A stretch of DNA of 64,000 nt from Lithospermum erythrorhizon (GCA_019722365.1 JADFUC010001492.1:1-64000), one strand, 5' to 3'. Shown: positions 50,506-61,724, counted from the first letter of the stretch. A program made the numbers and translations. Notes: generated from the letters alone by a model not told the origin.

Positions 50506-50629
50506 TATAGTAACTAGAACTAAGAAAGGTCAATTTGTAACAAATAATTCAACAGTATAAACAAAAAATTAAACTTAATACAAATACAACTAACATTTTT
50601 TGAACAAAAAAACTAATATGATTTTATAT
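48531..50629 (+). mobile_element. AT-rich region with recurring blocks, possible Helitron body
   Basis: The blocks GTAGAGTAAAACTTGTTCAA, AATCATAAC, CTAACTATTTCAATTA and ATATAACATGATTA recur at 49370-49500, 49770-50000 and 50020-50220. The theme continues at 54510-54806, on the far side of the retroelement inserted at 50630, and ends there in a Helitron-like 3' terminus. No helicase gene is present. The extent is inferred. Confidence 0.35.
50414..50505. repeat. Long (TA)n microsatellite
   Basis: About 45 TA units with one interruption (ACTATA at 50455-50460). The 61-aa ORF across it is an artefact of the repeat. Confidence 0.95.
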
Positions 50630-52852
50630 TGAAAGTTAAGTAACTTTTCTTTGTGAAATAGAAGTAAAAGATCTATTTGGAATACACTATTATACCGAGA
50701 TGTTATAACGAGTTGGTATAACACTCGGTTTAAAAAAAATAGAACATAAACCAAGTGTTGGGAAACACGATGTGGAAACACTTGGATCAACTACATTAAA
50801 ATTTGACGAGAAATAAAGAATCTTGAAAGTAAAAACACAAAGATTACAATCGATTCGATTGTAACGTGCACCTTATCACGGGTGGTAGAATGCCGATGAA
50901 GATCCACTAGATAATAGTATTACAAATAAGGACTTATATGAAATGCTCCACATTCTTACATACTATTCTACTCCTATCTGATAATAAGTCGAGGCTCTCG
51001 ACTCCAATACACCTATACTCAACGACACACTATATCCACTATTAATGTGTCACGTATGTTAAACGATAAAAATCAAGAGCTAGTCATAATAAGATTGTTA
51101 AAAAAGCAGTTGTACCGCATTAAGGAGTTTTTATAGAACAATTCCGTACATTCGACTTAGAATGAAATATAAAAACTCTCGAAGCTTCTTTGCCTACTTA
51201 AAGCACAATCCAGAATGATAATAATATTGAGAGGTGTGTTCGATTAGGCCTACAAGTGATGCCTTCATATTGTGTAGGCTCAAATAAGTATGAAAATAAC
51301 TTCTATAAAAAAACTTTGCATATCTTAATCTTCATGCTTGGAAAATATTTAAGTCGTTGTATATTCTTCGTACTTGGAAAATACTCCAAAATCGTTACCT
51401 GTTCTCCATACTAGGAAATACTCAAAGGCATTGCTCGTATATTTCTTCATGCTTGGGGAATACTTTAAGTCATTACCATATATTATAGGACAAAAATATT
51501 TCTTCCAAATATTTCCAAAATCGTGATCTTGAAAATCTACTTTTATATTGCGATAGTAGCAAGCTGATGTACTTGGCCCATCTTGACACTTGTTCTTGAC
51601 GCCGTCATTGTTCTCGGTTTTGCCTATCAACAAAATTGTCGACCAACAAAACACTAACCAACTCCCCTTTGGCTAATATTTTTGTAAGGCAAAACTTCTC
51701 TAAATCATATATCTCCCCCTTTTTGTCTTAAAAAGTCAATCCATCGTACGACCAAAGATGAATTTTTCAATTCATTATCATCACAAAATGTTGCTGTGAG
51801 CCCTCTTGTCGGCCCGTGGCTCCACACATGTCAAGTCTACCGTGAACATGACCATTAGTTAATACAGGTTGATTAAGATCTAGGATGGAGACAATAGTAG
51901 TATCAGCTTCCCTTTTATTGCAACGAAGATTCTTCTTGATCCTCCATACTTTAAATTAACCACTGAGAATTACCTCGATAGTCGTTCTTGATTCTCCATT
52001 CCTTGTGTTTGAGCTACCTTTGACCCTCAATTCCTTTCGAAGGTTTTACTGGAAATACGGTGAACTGACCATGTCGATAAATACTTTCGGTGAGTTTTGA
52101 AACAATACGGTCCATGGACCTTTGTTTCCACAAGGACGACAAATTCATTTCTTCTTTCTTTTGTCTTTGGGTAATGCTTGTTGTGGGAACGTAATTGACG
52201 CCGCACTAATAGTCGATTAGATGTCAGAATAACAAAGCGGACCGTGGCTCAATTTTACGCTGATCGGATATCGGGTAGTATTTTTGTATAATAGTTTGAT
52301 TCTCGAGCTTTTGGTGAACAAACTTGGATTTTTGAAGACATTCTCGCAAAGAACATATCTTCAAACATGTACGTCATTTGAGACTGGCTGGGACAGAAAT
52401 AATTTCATCCAGACAGAAGTCTTAATTGCTATTAAACGGATTTTCTCATGTCTTCTAATTCAGTCTTAATCCTTCAACTTCCTCCTTTAATCCATAGTTG
52501 ACATTTAACATCTTATTATTTTCATCAAGAAGGTGTTTATTTTCCTTCCCTTATTTCGTGTACAAGCCTGTCAACTTGTTATAATGGGCGAGCAACTTTT
52601 CGTACATCTCCACAAGTTTTTTATAAGACATCTCTTCTTCGTCACTTTCTTCAATCATATAGTCAAATTCAGTGGCTTTGCTGTAAATGCAAAAATCTTC
52701 CCAACATCGGGTTCTAAATTTCTTGCTCCTTTCTATGCATATTAAGTGCACCATTACACTTCTTTTGTGAAAAGTTGATTGAATCTAATTACACCAATCC
52801 TCTACATTCTCGATATCGATCTGTAGCTTTGTCGATCCAAATTCTTCAACAT

Positions 52853-53269
52853 TTAATGCCCTGGTAGGTACCACCTGCTGGACAAATTGTCACCGAGACT
52901 GGGTTTGACAACGTTGCCGATTATATTTGCAACTCTGATCATCAAGAGACATTTCAAATATAATAAAAGAACCACCTCATCAATCCTCATGATAGAGATG
53001 TCATTCGCCTCTTTTGTGACAACCACTTTAGAGTTGAATCTCTTGGAAAGAGATCTGACTATCTTTCTGATAATCTTTTCTTCAAACGTTTTCGCTCCAA
53101 GATCATAGAATTCATTGGAGATATCCTTAAGCCTGATAATAAATTCAATGATGGTCTTATTTTCCTTCATTCTCGTATTCTCAAATTGGTGTGTTAAGTC
53201 AGCACGACACATGAACCTTGTGAGTTCCTTCAAATAGACATGCAAGAGTTTCCCAAGCTTCTTTAGCAC
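52853..53269 (-). CDS. Copia gag (UBN2-type) of gag-only element copy 2
   Basis: A 138-aa open stretch. After a region matching the usual AW..L...F.G start it reads HQFENTRMKENKTIIEF, then RLKDISNEFYDLGAKTFEEK and RKIVRSLSKRFNSKV, then EEAKDLS-like KEANDIS and IDEV. This is the standard order of the plant Copia gag domain, which forms the virus-like particle. A further piece at 53314-53496 (ELEWTIKECKLDD) is the gag N-terminus. The piece at 52551-52754 (DEEEMSYKKLVEMYEKLLAHY) is the C-terminal coiled coil. The frame is broken between these parts, so a full gag is not made. Confidence 0.75.
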   Translation of the reverse strand: MLKKLGKLLHVYLKELTRFMCRADLTHQFENTRMKENKTIIEFIIRLKDISNEFYDLGAKTFEEKIIRKIVRSLSKRFNSKVVVTKEANDISIMRIDEVVLLLYLKCLLMIRVANIIGNVVKPSLGDNLSSRWYLPGH

Positions 53270-53611
53270 CGGTACAGGTTCAGATCAGTATATCAACATT
53301 TATGTTCACACAGCTACGACAGATCCAAGTGCCTTCGGGATTCTTTTCTATCATCAAGCTTACATTCCTTTATAGTCCATTCCAATTCAGGTTTATCAAT
53401 CATGGTGCCATCAATTAAAGTGCGTTGTGGAGGGGTCCAGCTAGATAAAACAAATTTCCATGTTTTAGTATTCATGGATCTCAAGTAAGCAACCATCCTA
53501 CTCTTCCAATAAGCATAATTTGAACCATCAAGAATAGGTGGATGATTTATTTAACTTTCTTTCATCTCACACACAAATTACAAAAGATCTCACTCTATAT
53601 GTCGAGTGCCC

Positions 53612-53623
53612 GCTCTGATATCA
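53612..53623 (-). other. Primer-binding site (initiator tRNA-Met)
   Basis: The minus strand reads TGATATCAGAGC, one base from the usual TGGTATCAGAGC, directly after the LTR end. It fixes the orientation and the LTR boundary of the element. Confidence 0.8.
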
Positions 53624-54637
53624 CTTGAAATTCTCAGAATCACAAGCAAATAAGTAAAAGATTCATTGAACACAATATTATACCGGATGTTATAAAACTT
53701 GGTATAACACTTAATACCTAACATAAACTAAGTTATCGAGACATCTATGTCAAGAATACTTGGATCAAACACGGCCGATGTAAAATAAATAATACTGAAA
53801 GTAAACACGCCACAAAAGATCATCCACTAGATAACGAGAATTAGGAAATAAGGACCTGATAGCACGCCCCATTATTCTACGTCCCATTCTAATTCTATCC
53901 TAATGTATAATCTCGGCTCCCCCCGACTCCAACGCACCTATCCTCCACAATACACTATATCCCTAGTATGCCCACTGTGGTATTAAAAAAATAAAAACAT
54001 GACTGCCAGAATGTGCGTGTTAAGAACAATCGTATTACCACAAAAGCAAGTTTTTATGTAAGAACCGCTGCACATTCACCCACAATAAAATATAAAATTT
54101 CGAAGTTTCATTTCACAAACACAACGTAACGAGCACAATATTGTTAGCGTGGTTCGATTAGGGTCCGCAGTTTCGAGGCCTTTATATAGTGTAAGCACAA
54201 ACAAGTTTATGGAAATAACTTCCATAAAAAAATTCCTATATCTTACTCTTCATGCCAGAAATACTCCAAGCTCATTTCCTCGTATCTCTTCATGCTTGGG
54301 GAATACTTCAAGTCATTACCATATATTATAGACAAAAATATCTCTTCCAAATATTATCAAAATCAATGTATCCCAAAAATATCTATTATTATTATTTCGA
54401 CAGATAGACCTAACTGCCTTCTCGACATTTGTTCTAACACTTCGTTTACTATTCTCAATTTTGCCTATTAACAAAATTGCTACAAATAACAAAATACTAA
54501 CATATGTTTAAACAATCAGATGCATGTGAATTTAATACAAAATATATTCCTTTATAAATAGATCTTTCAAGAAAAGGAAATGATAATTGAGATAATTAAA
54601 TTTATATAGAATTATTACTAAGTAATCATCAATCATG

Positions 54638-54784
54638 AAAATTAAGTTTTAAGTAAAAATATAAGCACTATTTTTAGTAAAAAAATATTATTTGCATATT
54701 TTACCACGTGAAAATTAAGTTTTAAGTAAAAAATATAAGTACTATTTTCAGTAAAAAAATATTATTTGCATATTTTGCCACGTG
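54638..54784. repeat. Two ~73-bp tandem repeats next to the Helitron-like end
   Basis: Each unit runs GAAAATTAAGTTTTAAGTAA, AATATAAG.ACTATTTT, AGTAAAAAAATATTATTTGC, ATATTTT.CCACGT. The second unit leads straight into the terminal hairpin. Confidence 0.85.
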
Positions 54785-54806
54785 CAACGCATGTTATGAT
54801 TACTAG
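54777..54806 (+). mobile_element. Helitron-like 3' terminus
   Basis: ACGTGC AAC GCATGT forms a 6-bp stem (one G-U pair) with a 3-nt loop. Eight bases later comes CTAG (54803-54806) followed by T. Helitrons end in a short hairpin and CTRR and insert between A and T. The 5' TC end was not found. Confidence 0.5.
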
Positions 54807-54807
54807 T

Positions 54808-55115
54808 ATTTCTTAAAAACTACAATAGCATTCCGTTTATTTTTTTACTAATGAATTTACTTCACAAGTTTGGTCTAAATATTTTTGTAAGATTGAAAAA
54901 TCAAAGGAATGACGAACAATAAAGAATGAAGTCTTGAAGAACAATTGCAAGATATTTTGATTTCTAACCAATATTAGTTCTTTTTTGAACTTGCATGATA
55001 TCTCCATTAATACTTTTAATTTAATGGATTGTAATAGTTATTGCATTTGCAAAGCTAGACATGATGTTCCAAATATTTATATTATGAAAAGCATTACTTA
55101 TAAATAAATAAAAAT
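54808..55115 (+). mobile_element. Truncated LINE 3' end (RNase H tail and A-rich tail)
   Basis: In shifting frames the plus strand reads W..EFTSQVWSKYF, NNCKIFDFLTNISSFLNLHDI and SINTFNLMD. This aligns with the 3' end of the larger LINE at 58680-58880 (GLNF, HNCSIICFPTNVGCIFN, TINSFNSVD). It ends in AAATAAATAAAAATAAC. Confidence 0.45.
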
Positions 55116-55526
55116 AACACACTTTTTATTATTTTAAAATAAGTCCATCTTGTTTAATTGTATATACATTTATCCAAATATATCATTTCCTTTTCTTCAT
55201 TTGAAAAATATAGTAGTTAAATTATAACTTTTTAATAGAGTAATAATAATTTTGAACCAAAAAAAGAAAAATTAGTATGTTTTCATAGTATTTGATGAAA
55301 TGTATATAAGTTGACAAGAATTTTAATGCACATTATAAAATTGGCTAGGTCATTTAAATTAAAACTCAGTTTTGTCTGTCAAATGAGACTCCAAATTCAT
55401 TAAATTTGACTATCCAAAAATTCGACAGACTATATTATAATATTGGAAAAGAGAAAATACAAATAAAAATGCAATATCTATACTGCACAAGATAAACTTT
55501 TTAGTTTCTATGTGTAGTTTTCTTGT
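55116..55526. other. AT-rich gene-free stretch
   Basis: Nothing recognised on either strand between the truncated LINE and the Mutator-like element. Confidence 0.5.
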
Positions 55527-55535
55527 TATAACAAA

Positions 55536-56616
55536 GGGCAAACGACATGGATGATTACTTATGTTTGGATTATAATCTCAGTCGACCACTTATGTTTCAA
55601 AAGGTCCCGGTTGATCACTTATGTTTCAAAATCGATCTCAGTTGGTACTTCAACCTAATTTTCTGTTAAGTCTCCGTTAATTAGGTCATGTGGGAATCAC
55701 GTGACACTTATTGAGGGCATTTTAGTCATTTCACACCTAAATTTTCCAAAAAAAAATTAAAAATTAAATTGAAACATACTTCAAAAAATAATTTCAACAT
55801 CTCATAACTCCAACCCAACAATCAAAATCCCAAAAAATATTGTAACACCCAATTCAGAAAAAATCCAATCTTTTCAAAAATAAATTCACCTCCAACAACT
55901 CCATAACCATGTATGCTGTAATTAGTCTAGAATCTGAATGTTTATAATTGAAAAATGCTCAAACTTGACACTACCAAAAACAAAATTATCCAAATCAACA
56001 TAAACACCAAAACCAACCACCAAAAAGCTCGAACTTTACACTACCAAATCATGAAAAAAAAATCAACATAAAAACCAAAACCAACCACTAAAACACAAAA
56101 AGATCAAACCTTACACAACAAAATCCAAAATCAAAACTACCCAAATCAACATAAAACTCAAAACCAACCACCAAAATACAAAAAGAATCAAACTTTACAC
56201 AAAGAGGTCGAGGGGGGAAAAGGTGGGAACGTCGGAGGTAAAGCGGCATAGAGGGGTGTCGTGGGTGCGGAGGTGGTGGTGGAGCGGGTTGGGGTACCGG
56301 AACACCCAATGTTTCATTGACCAAGATTCCCAATTGTTTTTGGGATTTTGATTGTTGGATTGGAGTTTTGAGATGTTGAAATTATTTTTTGTATATATTT
56401 CAATTTAATTTTTTTCAATTTTGTTTTCTAAAACTTATGTGTGGAATGACTAAAACGCCCCTCAAAAAGTGTCATGTGACCTAATTAACAGATACTTAAC
56501 AGAAAATTAGGCGAAAGTGCCAACTGAGATCGATTTTGAAACATAAGCAATCGACCGGCAACTTGATCGACTGAGACCATAACCCAAACATAAGTGATCA
56601 TCCCTATCTTTTGCCC
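55536..56616. mobile_element. Mutator-like foldback element with 9-bp target duplication
   Basis: Terminal inverted repeats of about 300 bp: GGGCAAACGACATGGATGAT at the left, and at the right the inverse of GGGCAAAAGATAGGGATGAT. Shared blocks are ACTTATGTTTGG, TTCAAAATCGATCTCAGTTG, TAATTTTCTGTTAAGT, TTTTAGTCATT and CCAACAATCAAAATCCCAAA. Flanks are TATAACAAA (55527-55535) and TATAACTAA (56617-56625), an 8/9 match of the 9-bp length typical of Mutator-like elements. The middle holds three ~75-bp tandem repeats (55981-56203) and a GC-rich patch (56205-56310). No transposase, so non-autonomous. Confidence 0.8.
55981..56203. repeat. Three ~75-bp tandem repeats inside the foldback element
   Basis: Units around AAATCAACATAAA, CCAAAACCAACCACCAAAA and TCAAACTTTACAC, starting near 55981, 56058 and 56139. 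Confidence 0.7.
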
Positions 56617-56659
56617 TATAACTAATTTAAAAGCTTCGCATGTTATTTGTTAGATAATC

Positions 56660-58942
56660 AAATTCAACTTTGCTAGTGATCATCCCTCTCTTCCCTCACC
56701 TTTTTGCATTATGTTCTAAAGCCCTCTCTTCTTCTCTTCTTTCACACCAATCTCAAGAAATTCTTAAGGGTATCTCTATTGCTAGAAGGGGCCGAAATCT
56801 CGCACCTCCTCTTTATGGATGACAATTACTTTTTTCTCCATATTTATAATAAAAGCATTGAATCATTTTGCTCCACGATTAAAACCTTTTGTAGTGAATC
56901 AGGACAAATCATTAATTGCAATAAATTTGTCATCACCTTCAGCCCCCACGCACCAAATGACTCAAAAAACTACATCCTCACCTCCTTTAAAATTAACACC
57001 TCGGACTTTTTTGGTAGTTACCTTGGCATTTCTGTTGATATAAAAAAATAGAAAAATGATTTTTGCCTCCTATGTTGATAAAAATAAAAAGTCGTGTCTT
57101 TAGTTGGAATTCCAAATTCCTCAATTTTGCGGGCCGAGTTACCCCCATCAAGTCGATTCTTTAATTAATCCTTGTGTACCCCATGGGTGTTTATAAATTC
57201 CTTCTTGGCAGCCTAATCAAATTGATAAGATTCTAGTCAATTTCCTCTAGGGTGCCATGAAAAATAACATTCACTGGATTAATTAGGAATTTCTTTGCAT
57301 TGACAAAAAAGATGAAGGATTGAGATTCAAGCACCCTAATCACTTTAATCTATCTCTCCTTGCTAGAAACGGGTAGAGACTTGTCTCCCAACCTAACATC
57401 CTAATGAGTAAATTTTTTAAATTAAAATATTATTCAAACTCTAACCTACTCACCTCAAATAAGCCTTCAAACCCATCCTAGACCTCGCAAAGCTTAAAAT
57501 TCGGCCTTGATGAAATGAATCACCACATGATCAACAAAATTGGAGCAAGATTAACTAACATTTGGAAATATCGTTGGATCCTCAATCTCAAACCAGACAC
57601 TATTTTCTCATTTTTCAAACCAGAAACCAACTCTCCTTATCCCACTTCATTCTTTGATCTGCTCTTAAATTGAAACTAATGAAATACACCTCTTCTTATC
57701 AAGCTCTTTCCAGCTGAAATTGTTTGTAAAATCCTCACAATTAGACCACAGCAAGGCCACGACTCCCATAAATGGCCTAAAGGTCAATTCAAAACCAAAG
57801 ATCTTTATAATTTCATCACACATACCCTCACAACCACACCCAACAAACCTAAAACCTATAATGAGATTCCTAGTAACACTTGGAGCTACCTTTGGAAGTT
57901 GCCCATTCCTCACAAAATCAAGATTTTCATTTGGAGACTCCTGAACCGACTTCCTACCAAAACCCTCATCTCAATGAAAACCTCAAAAAACATCAATCTC
58001 TTATACACTTTTTGTAATAATGAAAATGAAGATACCTTCCACCTCTTTTTGGAATGCTCTTTCACTCAAAACAATTTGGAATCCGTTTGATTCTAACATC
58101 AACTTGAATAATCATCATTTTCACTCTTCTATCATCAATTGGATATATTCTCCTTGAAAACACCTTCCATTATTCCAAAGACTGTTTCTTTCTTTTATAT
58201 TCTTTGGGATGACTTCTGACTACCGTGAACGAAGCTATCTTCAATCGTGTTCAACTCGCTTAACAAAAAGAGCTATTCGAGACGCCCAAATTTTGTCACA
58301 AACGGACAAAGGTTTTCAATTCAAATATTCTAGGGGCATCGGTCACAACAATCCAACCAAGTCTCACTTGATTTCCAGGACCAACTTCAATTCAAATCAT
58401 ATTATCTACCCCCAAGAATTGAAACGTTGCATGTCGACGCCACGATGCCTCGGGATCGCACTGGCATATCAAACGACCTACCGCATTTGATTACAACGAC
58501 GGACGTTAGAGAACAAGGCGAAGTTATTAAAGGAAGAAAAATGCTGTCACATCGCCTCATTATTCTAGCCGGTAAATAAGAACAACATTCTTTTGAACTC
58601 GACTTCCTCAGTGGTGCCTGCTCACATCACTGATTCTTCTAAAGGAATATAATATGCATTGCATTTACTTTATTACTGATGGATTCGCTTAACATATATG
58701 GTCTAAATTTTTCGAGAAGATAACAGGACGGACGAGTGGAAGAATCATATTCAAGAATTAATAGAACATAATTGTAGCATCATTTGTTTTCCTACTAATG
58801 TTGGATGTATTTTGAATATTTTTGATGTCACTATTAATAGTTTTAATTCCGTTGATAATGAATGTAATGGATACCATGATAACAATGATGTAACCAAATA
58901 CTCTATTTGATTTATAAATTGCATTATTTATCAAAAAAAAAA
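56660..58942 (+). mobile_element. L1-type LINE, 5'-truncated: RT end, zf-RVT, RNase H remnant, A-tail
   Basis: The plus strand begins inside the reverse transcriptase: EISHLLFMDDNYFF near 56800, where FADD is usual and Ala is replaced by Met. GQIINCNKF and YLGISV follow. In shifting frames come SRVFSWNSKFLNFAGRVT (57090-57150), GLRFKHPNHFNLSLLARNGW (57320-57380), TWSYLWKLPIPHKIKIFIWR and LFLECSF (57880-58070). The last two are the zinc-binding RT-associated domain (zf-RVT). A short RNase H remnant (LHVDA near 58427; HNCSIICFPTNVG near 58770) precedes TTTATCAAAAAAAAAA at 58925-58942, the usual plant LINE tail. Many stops and shifts; inactive. Confidence 0.75.
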
Positions 58943-59418
58943 TTATATACCACTCCATTTGAAACACATTGCCTAGTTTCATTTTAAATAATCAAAATAA
59001 CCAAATTTTATAGTCTTTATTATATAATGAAAGCTAATTTCATACAGACATCTGAACTACGAAAAATATTTTAAATAGGCACATGAACCTTTTAACCTTC
59101 AAATAGCAATCTTATCATGATTTTTGCACTCTAAACTTTGAAAAAAATTTGCATTTGAATCCTTATTTTTTAAATCTTTTAATAGGTAAACCTAAGGAAA
59201 AATAAATATATATATATATTACATTTTATGAATTATTTTAATATAACAAACAATTAATTGAATCAATTTTTAATAATCAATTTTAATTAATTTAATTTTT
59301 TTTTTAAATATCATCCCCACCCCATGGCTAGTGATGCCCAGGAGTGAGCAGTTGCCAACGATCTCATGCTGAATGTGGCCTCTATAAAGAAGAAATCCAT
59401 CATGCTTAAGCACGTGAT
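58943..59418. other. Gene-free AT-rich stretch
   Basis: No ORF or element recognised. A (TA)n stretch lies near 59207-59220. Confidence 0.5.
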
Positions 59419-59622
59419 TCAGAGGAAATTTAATTGGTGTAAAGGATTAGGCCAGCGCCTACTGCTATTCTCTTTCGCTTCTTCTCCACTAGAGCTGCAA
59501 CTGACATTGCTACAATTGTTAGAACTAGGCCCGTTCCTATTCTCTGCAAATGAGTGATTCCCATTTGAGTCTTGGTTAATTTTCTTGCTGCTAGGACGAT
59601 CTGGGGGTGGGGGTTGGGTCAT
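59419..59622 (-). CDS. Hypothetical small ORF, Pro/Ser/Asn-rich (67 aa)
   Basis: Begins [14 protein letters not shown], then a Ser/Asn-rich stretch ([18 protein letters not shown]) and ends [15 protein letters not shown]. The composition is like the disordered N-terminus of a plant nuclear protein. The base composition is more GC-rich than the surroundings. No domain, no clear splice donor and no neighbouring exon were identified, so it could be a gene remnant or chance. Confidence 0.3.
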   Translation of the reverse strand: MTQPPPPDRPSSKKINQDSNGNHSFAENRNGPSSNNCSNVSCSSSGEEAKENSSRRWPNPLHQLNFL

Positions 59623-60141
59623 TTCTGTCTTGTTTTAATTAATTATTTGTTATTTTAAAAATAATCCTTCATTAAATCGTGGATAGTCTCGGTTATATTC
59701 TTTTATGTGGTTGTGACGGTTGTTTTTTTTATTTCACTCCACAGACCACAAAACTCTTTGATATTATGTTATTAGTAAAGGAACCAAATTTGGAATTTTC
59801 TAAAATAATCAAAATTAATTGCCAAAAAGGATGGAGTAAGTATATTTAAGTTCAACATTTAAAATAAAATTAAACTCCCTCATACCCAAAATTAGTAATT
59901 AAATTGTAAACTATATATGAAAAAAGTATTTAATATATTAAATATGATCAGAATTTATTTAAAATTTAAACTATGATAACTTTTTAGAAATAGAGGACTA
60001 CATAGAAATTCAAAACCACACTAACTTTTCTGAAATGAAGGAAATAATTTTCTAAAAAAGTAAAAACATCTCCATGTCTGGATCGGACACCTGCCCTGGC
60101 ACCACTGCAACAAGGAGGGTGCCCTTCTTTACATCAAATCG

Positions 60142-60270
60142 ATGGCTAGTTCAGAAGCAAGAGTCCTAGCAGACACCAATAATCGATCCTTATTATTCTC
60201 ACCCTTCCTAAACCCTCTCCCTCCATTTCCACCAACTAAAGCCTCAGTATCCCCTGCACCACCAACATAA
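60142..60270 (+). CDS. Hypothetical micro-ORF (42 aa)
   Basis: Encodes MASSEARVLADTNNRSLLF followed by SPFLNPLPPFPPTKASV and a stop. It looks like a real plant protein N-terminus in composition and lies in a GC-richer island (60070-60280), but nothing recognisable continues downstream. Could be a gene remnant, an upstream ORF or chance. Confidence 0.25.
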   Translation: MASSEARVLADTNNRSLLFSPFLNPLPPFPPTKASVSPAPPT

Positions 60271-61480
60271 ATTATTCTGTCCCATCTTTCTTTCCTTTTA
60301 ATAATTAAAAAGGACCACAGTATTTTACTCTGTTATTTCTTGATAAATTCATCTGCTAAACTTATTTTTCTTTACATCAAAATAAACTCATCATGAATCA
60401 GAGAATTTCGAATATGTTTATCAGTATAAATGAGGGGGGCGATGTTAAAAATATGAAGATTCAAAATTTTGAGTTTCCCACTGTATACAAGTTTGGTGGA
60501 GTGTCACTGCATGTGTCCTTTTATGTAGGGCGGTGATTCTGTACACGATTTAAGGAAATAGTACAAGCAAGCCACGGACCATTTGCATGGGCCAGGCAAA
60601 CATTCTCAAAGTTTGACAACTGTATTGGTAGATATTTTTTTTTTCAAACTATTACTACCAAATTTCAAACGTTCATTAAATTCCATTGGAAGTACTGTAA
60701 TTACTCATTACTTGGCAATAAATAATCAATAGACGTGTTAAACGCATCGGGACGGATGGGCCCGGTGAGGTGGATAGAAAATGTGGGTTCAAATCATCCA
60801 CAACTTCCGACACTCAGATATGAGACCCTCGACCCTGCACAAACCATAAATTGTTGAAACTACCTGCTTGCATCTTTCCATGCATACCCGCATCATTCAA
60901 ACCTGACCAAGATACAAGTTAAGATATAACCTCCCAGCATTTAAAGAGTTTGTACATCAAATTCATCTTATACGGGCATTACTTAATTGGCATAGCCTCT
61001 ACATCGCTTACATAAGTGAAAAAAAGACATTTCTATACAATTTTATGCAGTCAGCGCATACAGCATTTCAAGCGAAGAAAAAAGGTCCTTTTCATTCACT
61101 CTTTCTGCTTCTCTATATATATGCCTCTACATTCTATCTACGAAGATAATTAACGTTGGCATCTGAAACAGAATCCGTGGATTTTCCTCGGCTCTTTTGT
61201 TTTGCGTGTCTCATCATGAGTCCCTCAACTAGGAAGGCCCTTTAGCCAAGCATGACTCGCCTACTCGGGCGACTTCACTCCCGCAATCCGCCTTCAAACA
61301 CATGACCGGCCGCCAAGAGCCACGCCACTAATACGAAATCGACTTTATCATCACAAGCTTATCTCATGGATCAAATCTCTAAAAAGCAAGCATAACAAAT
61401 TCAGAGATGAAAGATAGTCACTATTTTTAATTTCACTTCCAAGAGTGTCAGCACTCGAGATAGTCTGCTACGCCCAAGCG
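60271..61480. other. Gene-free interval
   Basis: No supported gene. 60730-60790 contains GGTTCAAATC, like a Pol III B box, but no A box or tRNA fold. 61190-61330 is GC-richer without an ORF. Confidence 0.4.
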
Positions 61481-61491
61481 ATTAGTCATTC

Positions 61492-61511
61492 ATATATATA
61501 TATATAAGGGC

Positions 61512-61566
<55 letters not shown>
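61492..61566. repeat. (TA)n microsatellite, interrupted
   Basis: TA runs at 61492-61506 and 61513-61566, separated by AGGGCGG. Confidence 0.95.
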
Positions 61567-61569
<3 letters not shown>

Positions 61570-61570
<1 letters not shown>

Positions 61571-61724
61571 TGCGGGTGACCCGAGATAGTATAAATAATT
61601 TTGGAATAAAATCGATATAATGAGACTAGTATTATATGAGAGTATTTATTTCACGGAAAATTTTACATTTGAAATGCATTTCGCTAGTAAATTAAGAAAA
61701 AGTGAGATATAAACCGAACCAAAC
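61570..61724 (-). mobile_element. MITE, family with TCGTTTGGT termini (copy 2)
   Basis: Its reverse complement starts GTTTGGTTCGG and shares TAATACTAGTCTC, ATATCGATTTTATTCC and TATTTATACTATCTC with 16566-16735. The far end runs into the (TA)n tract and is not clean. Confidence 0.5.

Larger units (their letters stand above)
50630..54502 (-). mobile_element. Gag-only Copia-type element (TR-GAG-like), copy 2, complete
   Basis: LTRs at 50630-51659 and 53626-54502. Flanks TATAT (50625-50629) and TATGT (54503-54507) give a 4/5 target duplication. The primer-binding site is clear: GCTCTGATATCA at 53612-53623 is the complement of TGATATCAGAGC. The polypurine tract CAAAGGGGAGTT lies just inside the 3' LTR. 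The only coding domain is gag (52540-53570). The internal region is 1.97 kb and has no pol. It inserted into AT-rich sequence that ends in a Helitron-like terminus. Mobilisation would need enzymes from a related Copia element. Confidence 0.75.

Noticed and set aside
50325..50510. 61-aa ORF with a long Ile-Tyr run
   Set aside because: Produced by the (TA)n microsatellite.
60730..60790. Pol III B-box-like GGTTCAAATC (possible tRNA or SINE)
   Set aside because: No A box at the right distance, no cloverleaf, no A/T-rich tail.
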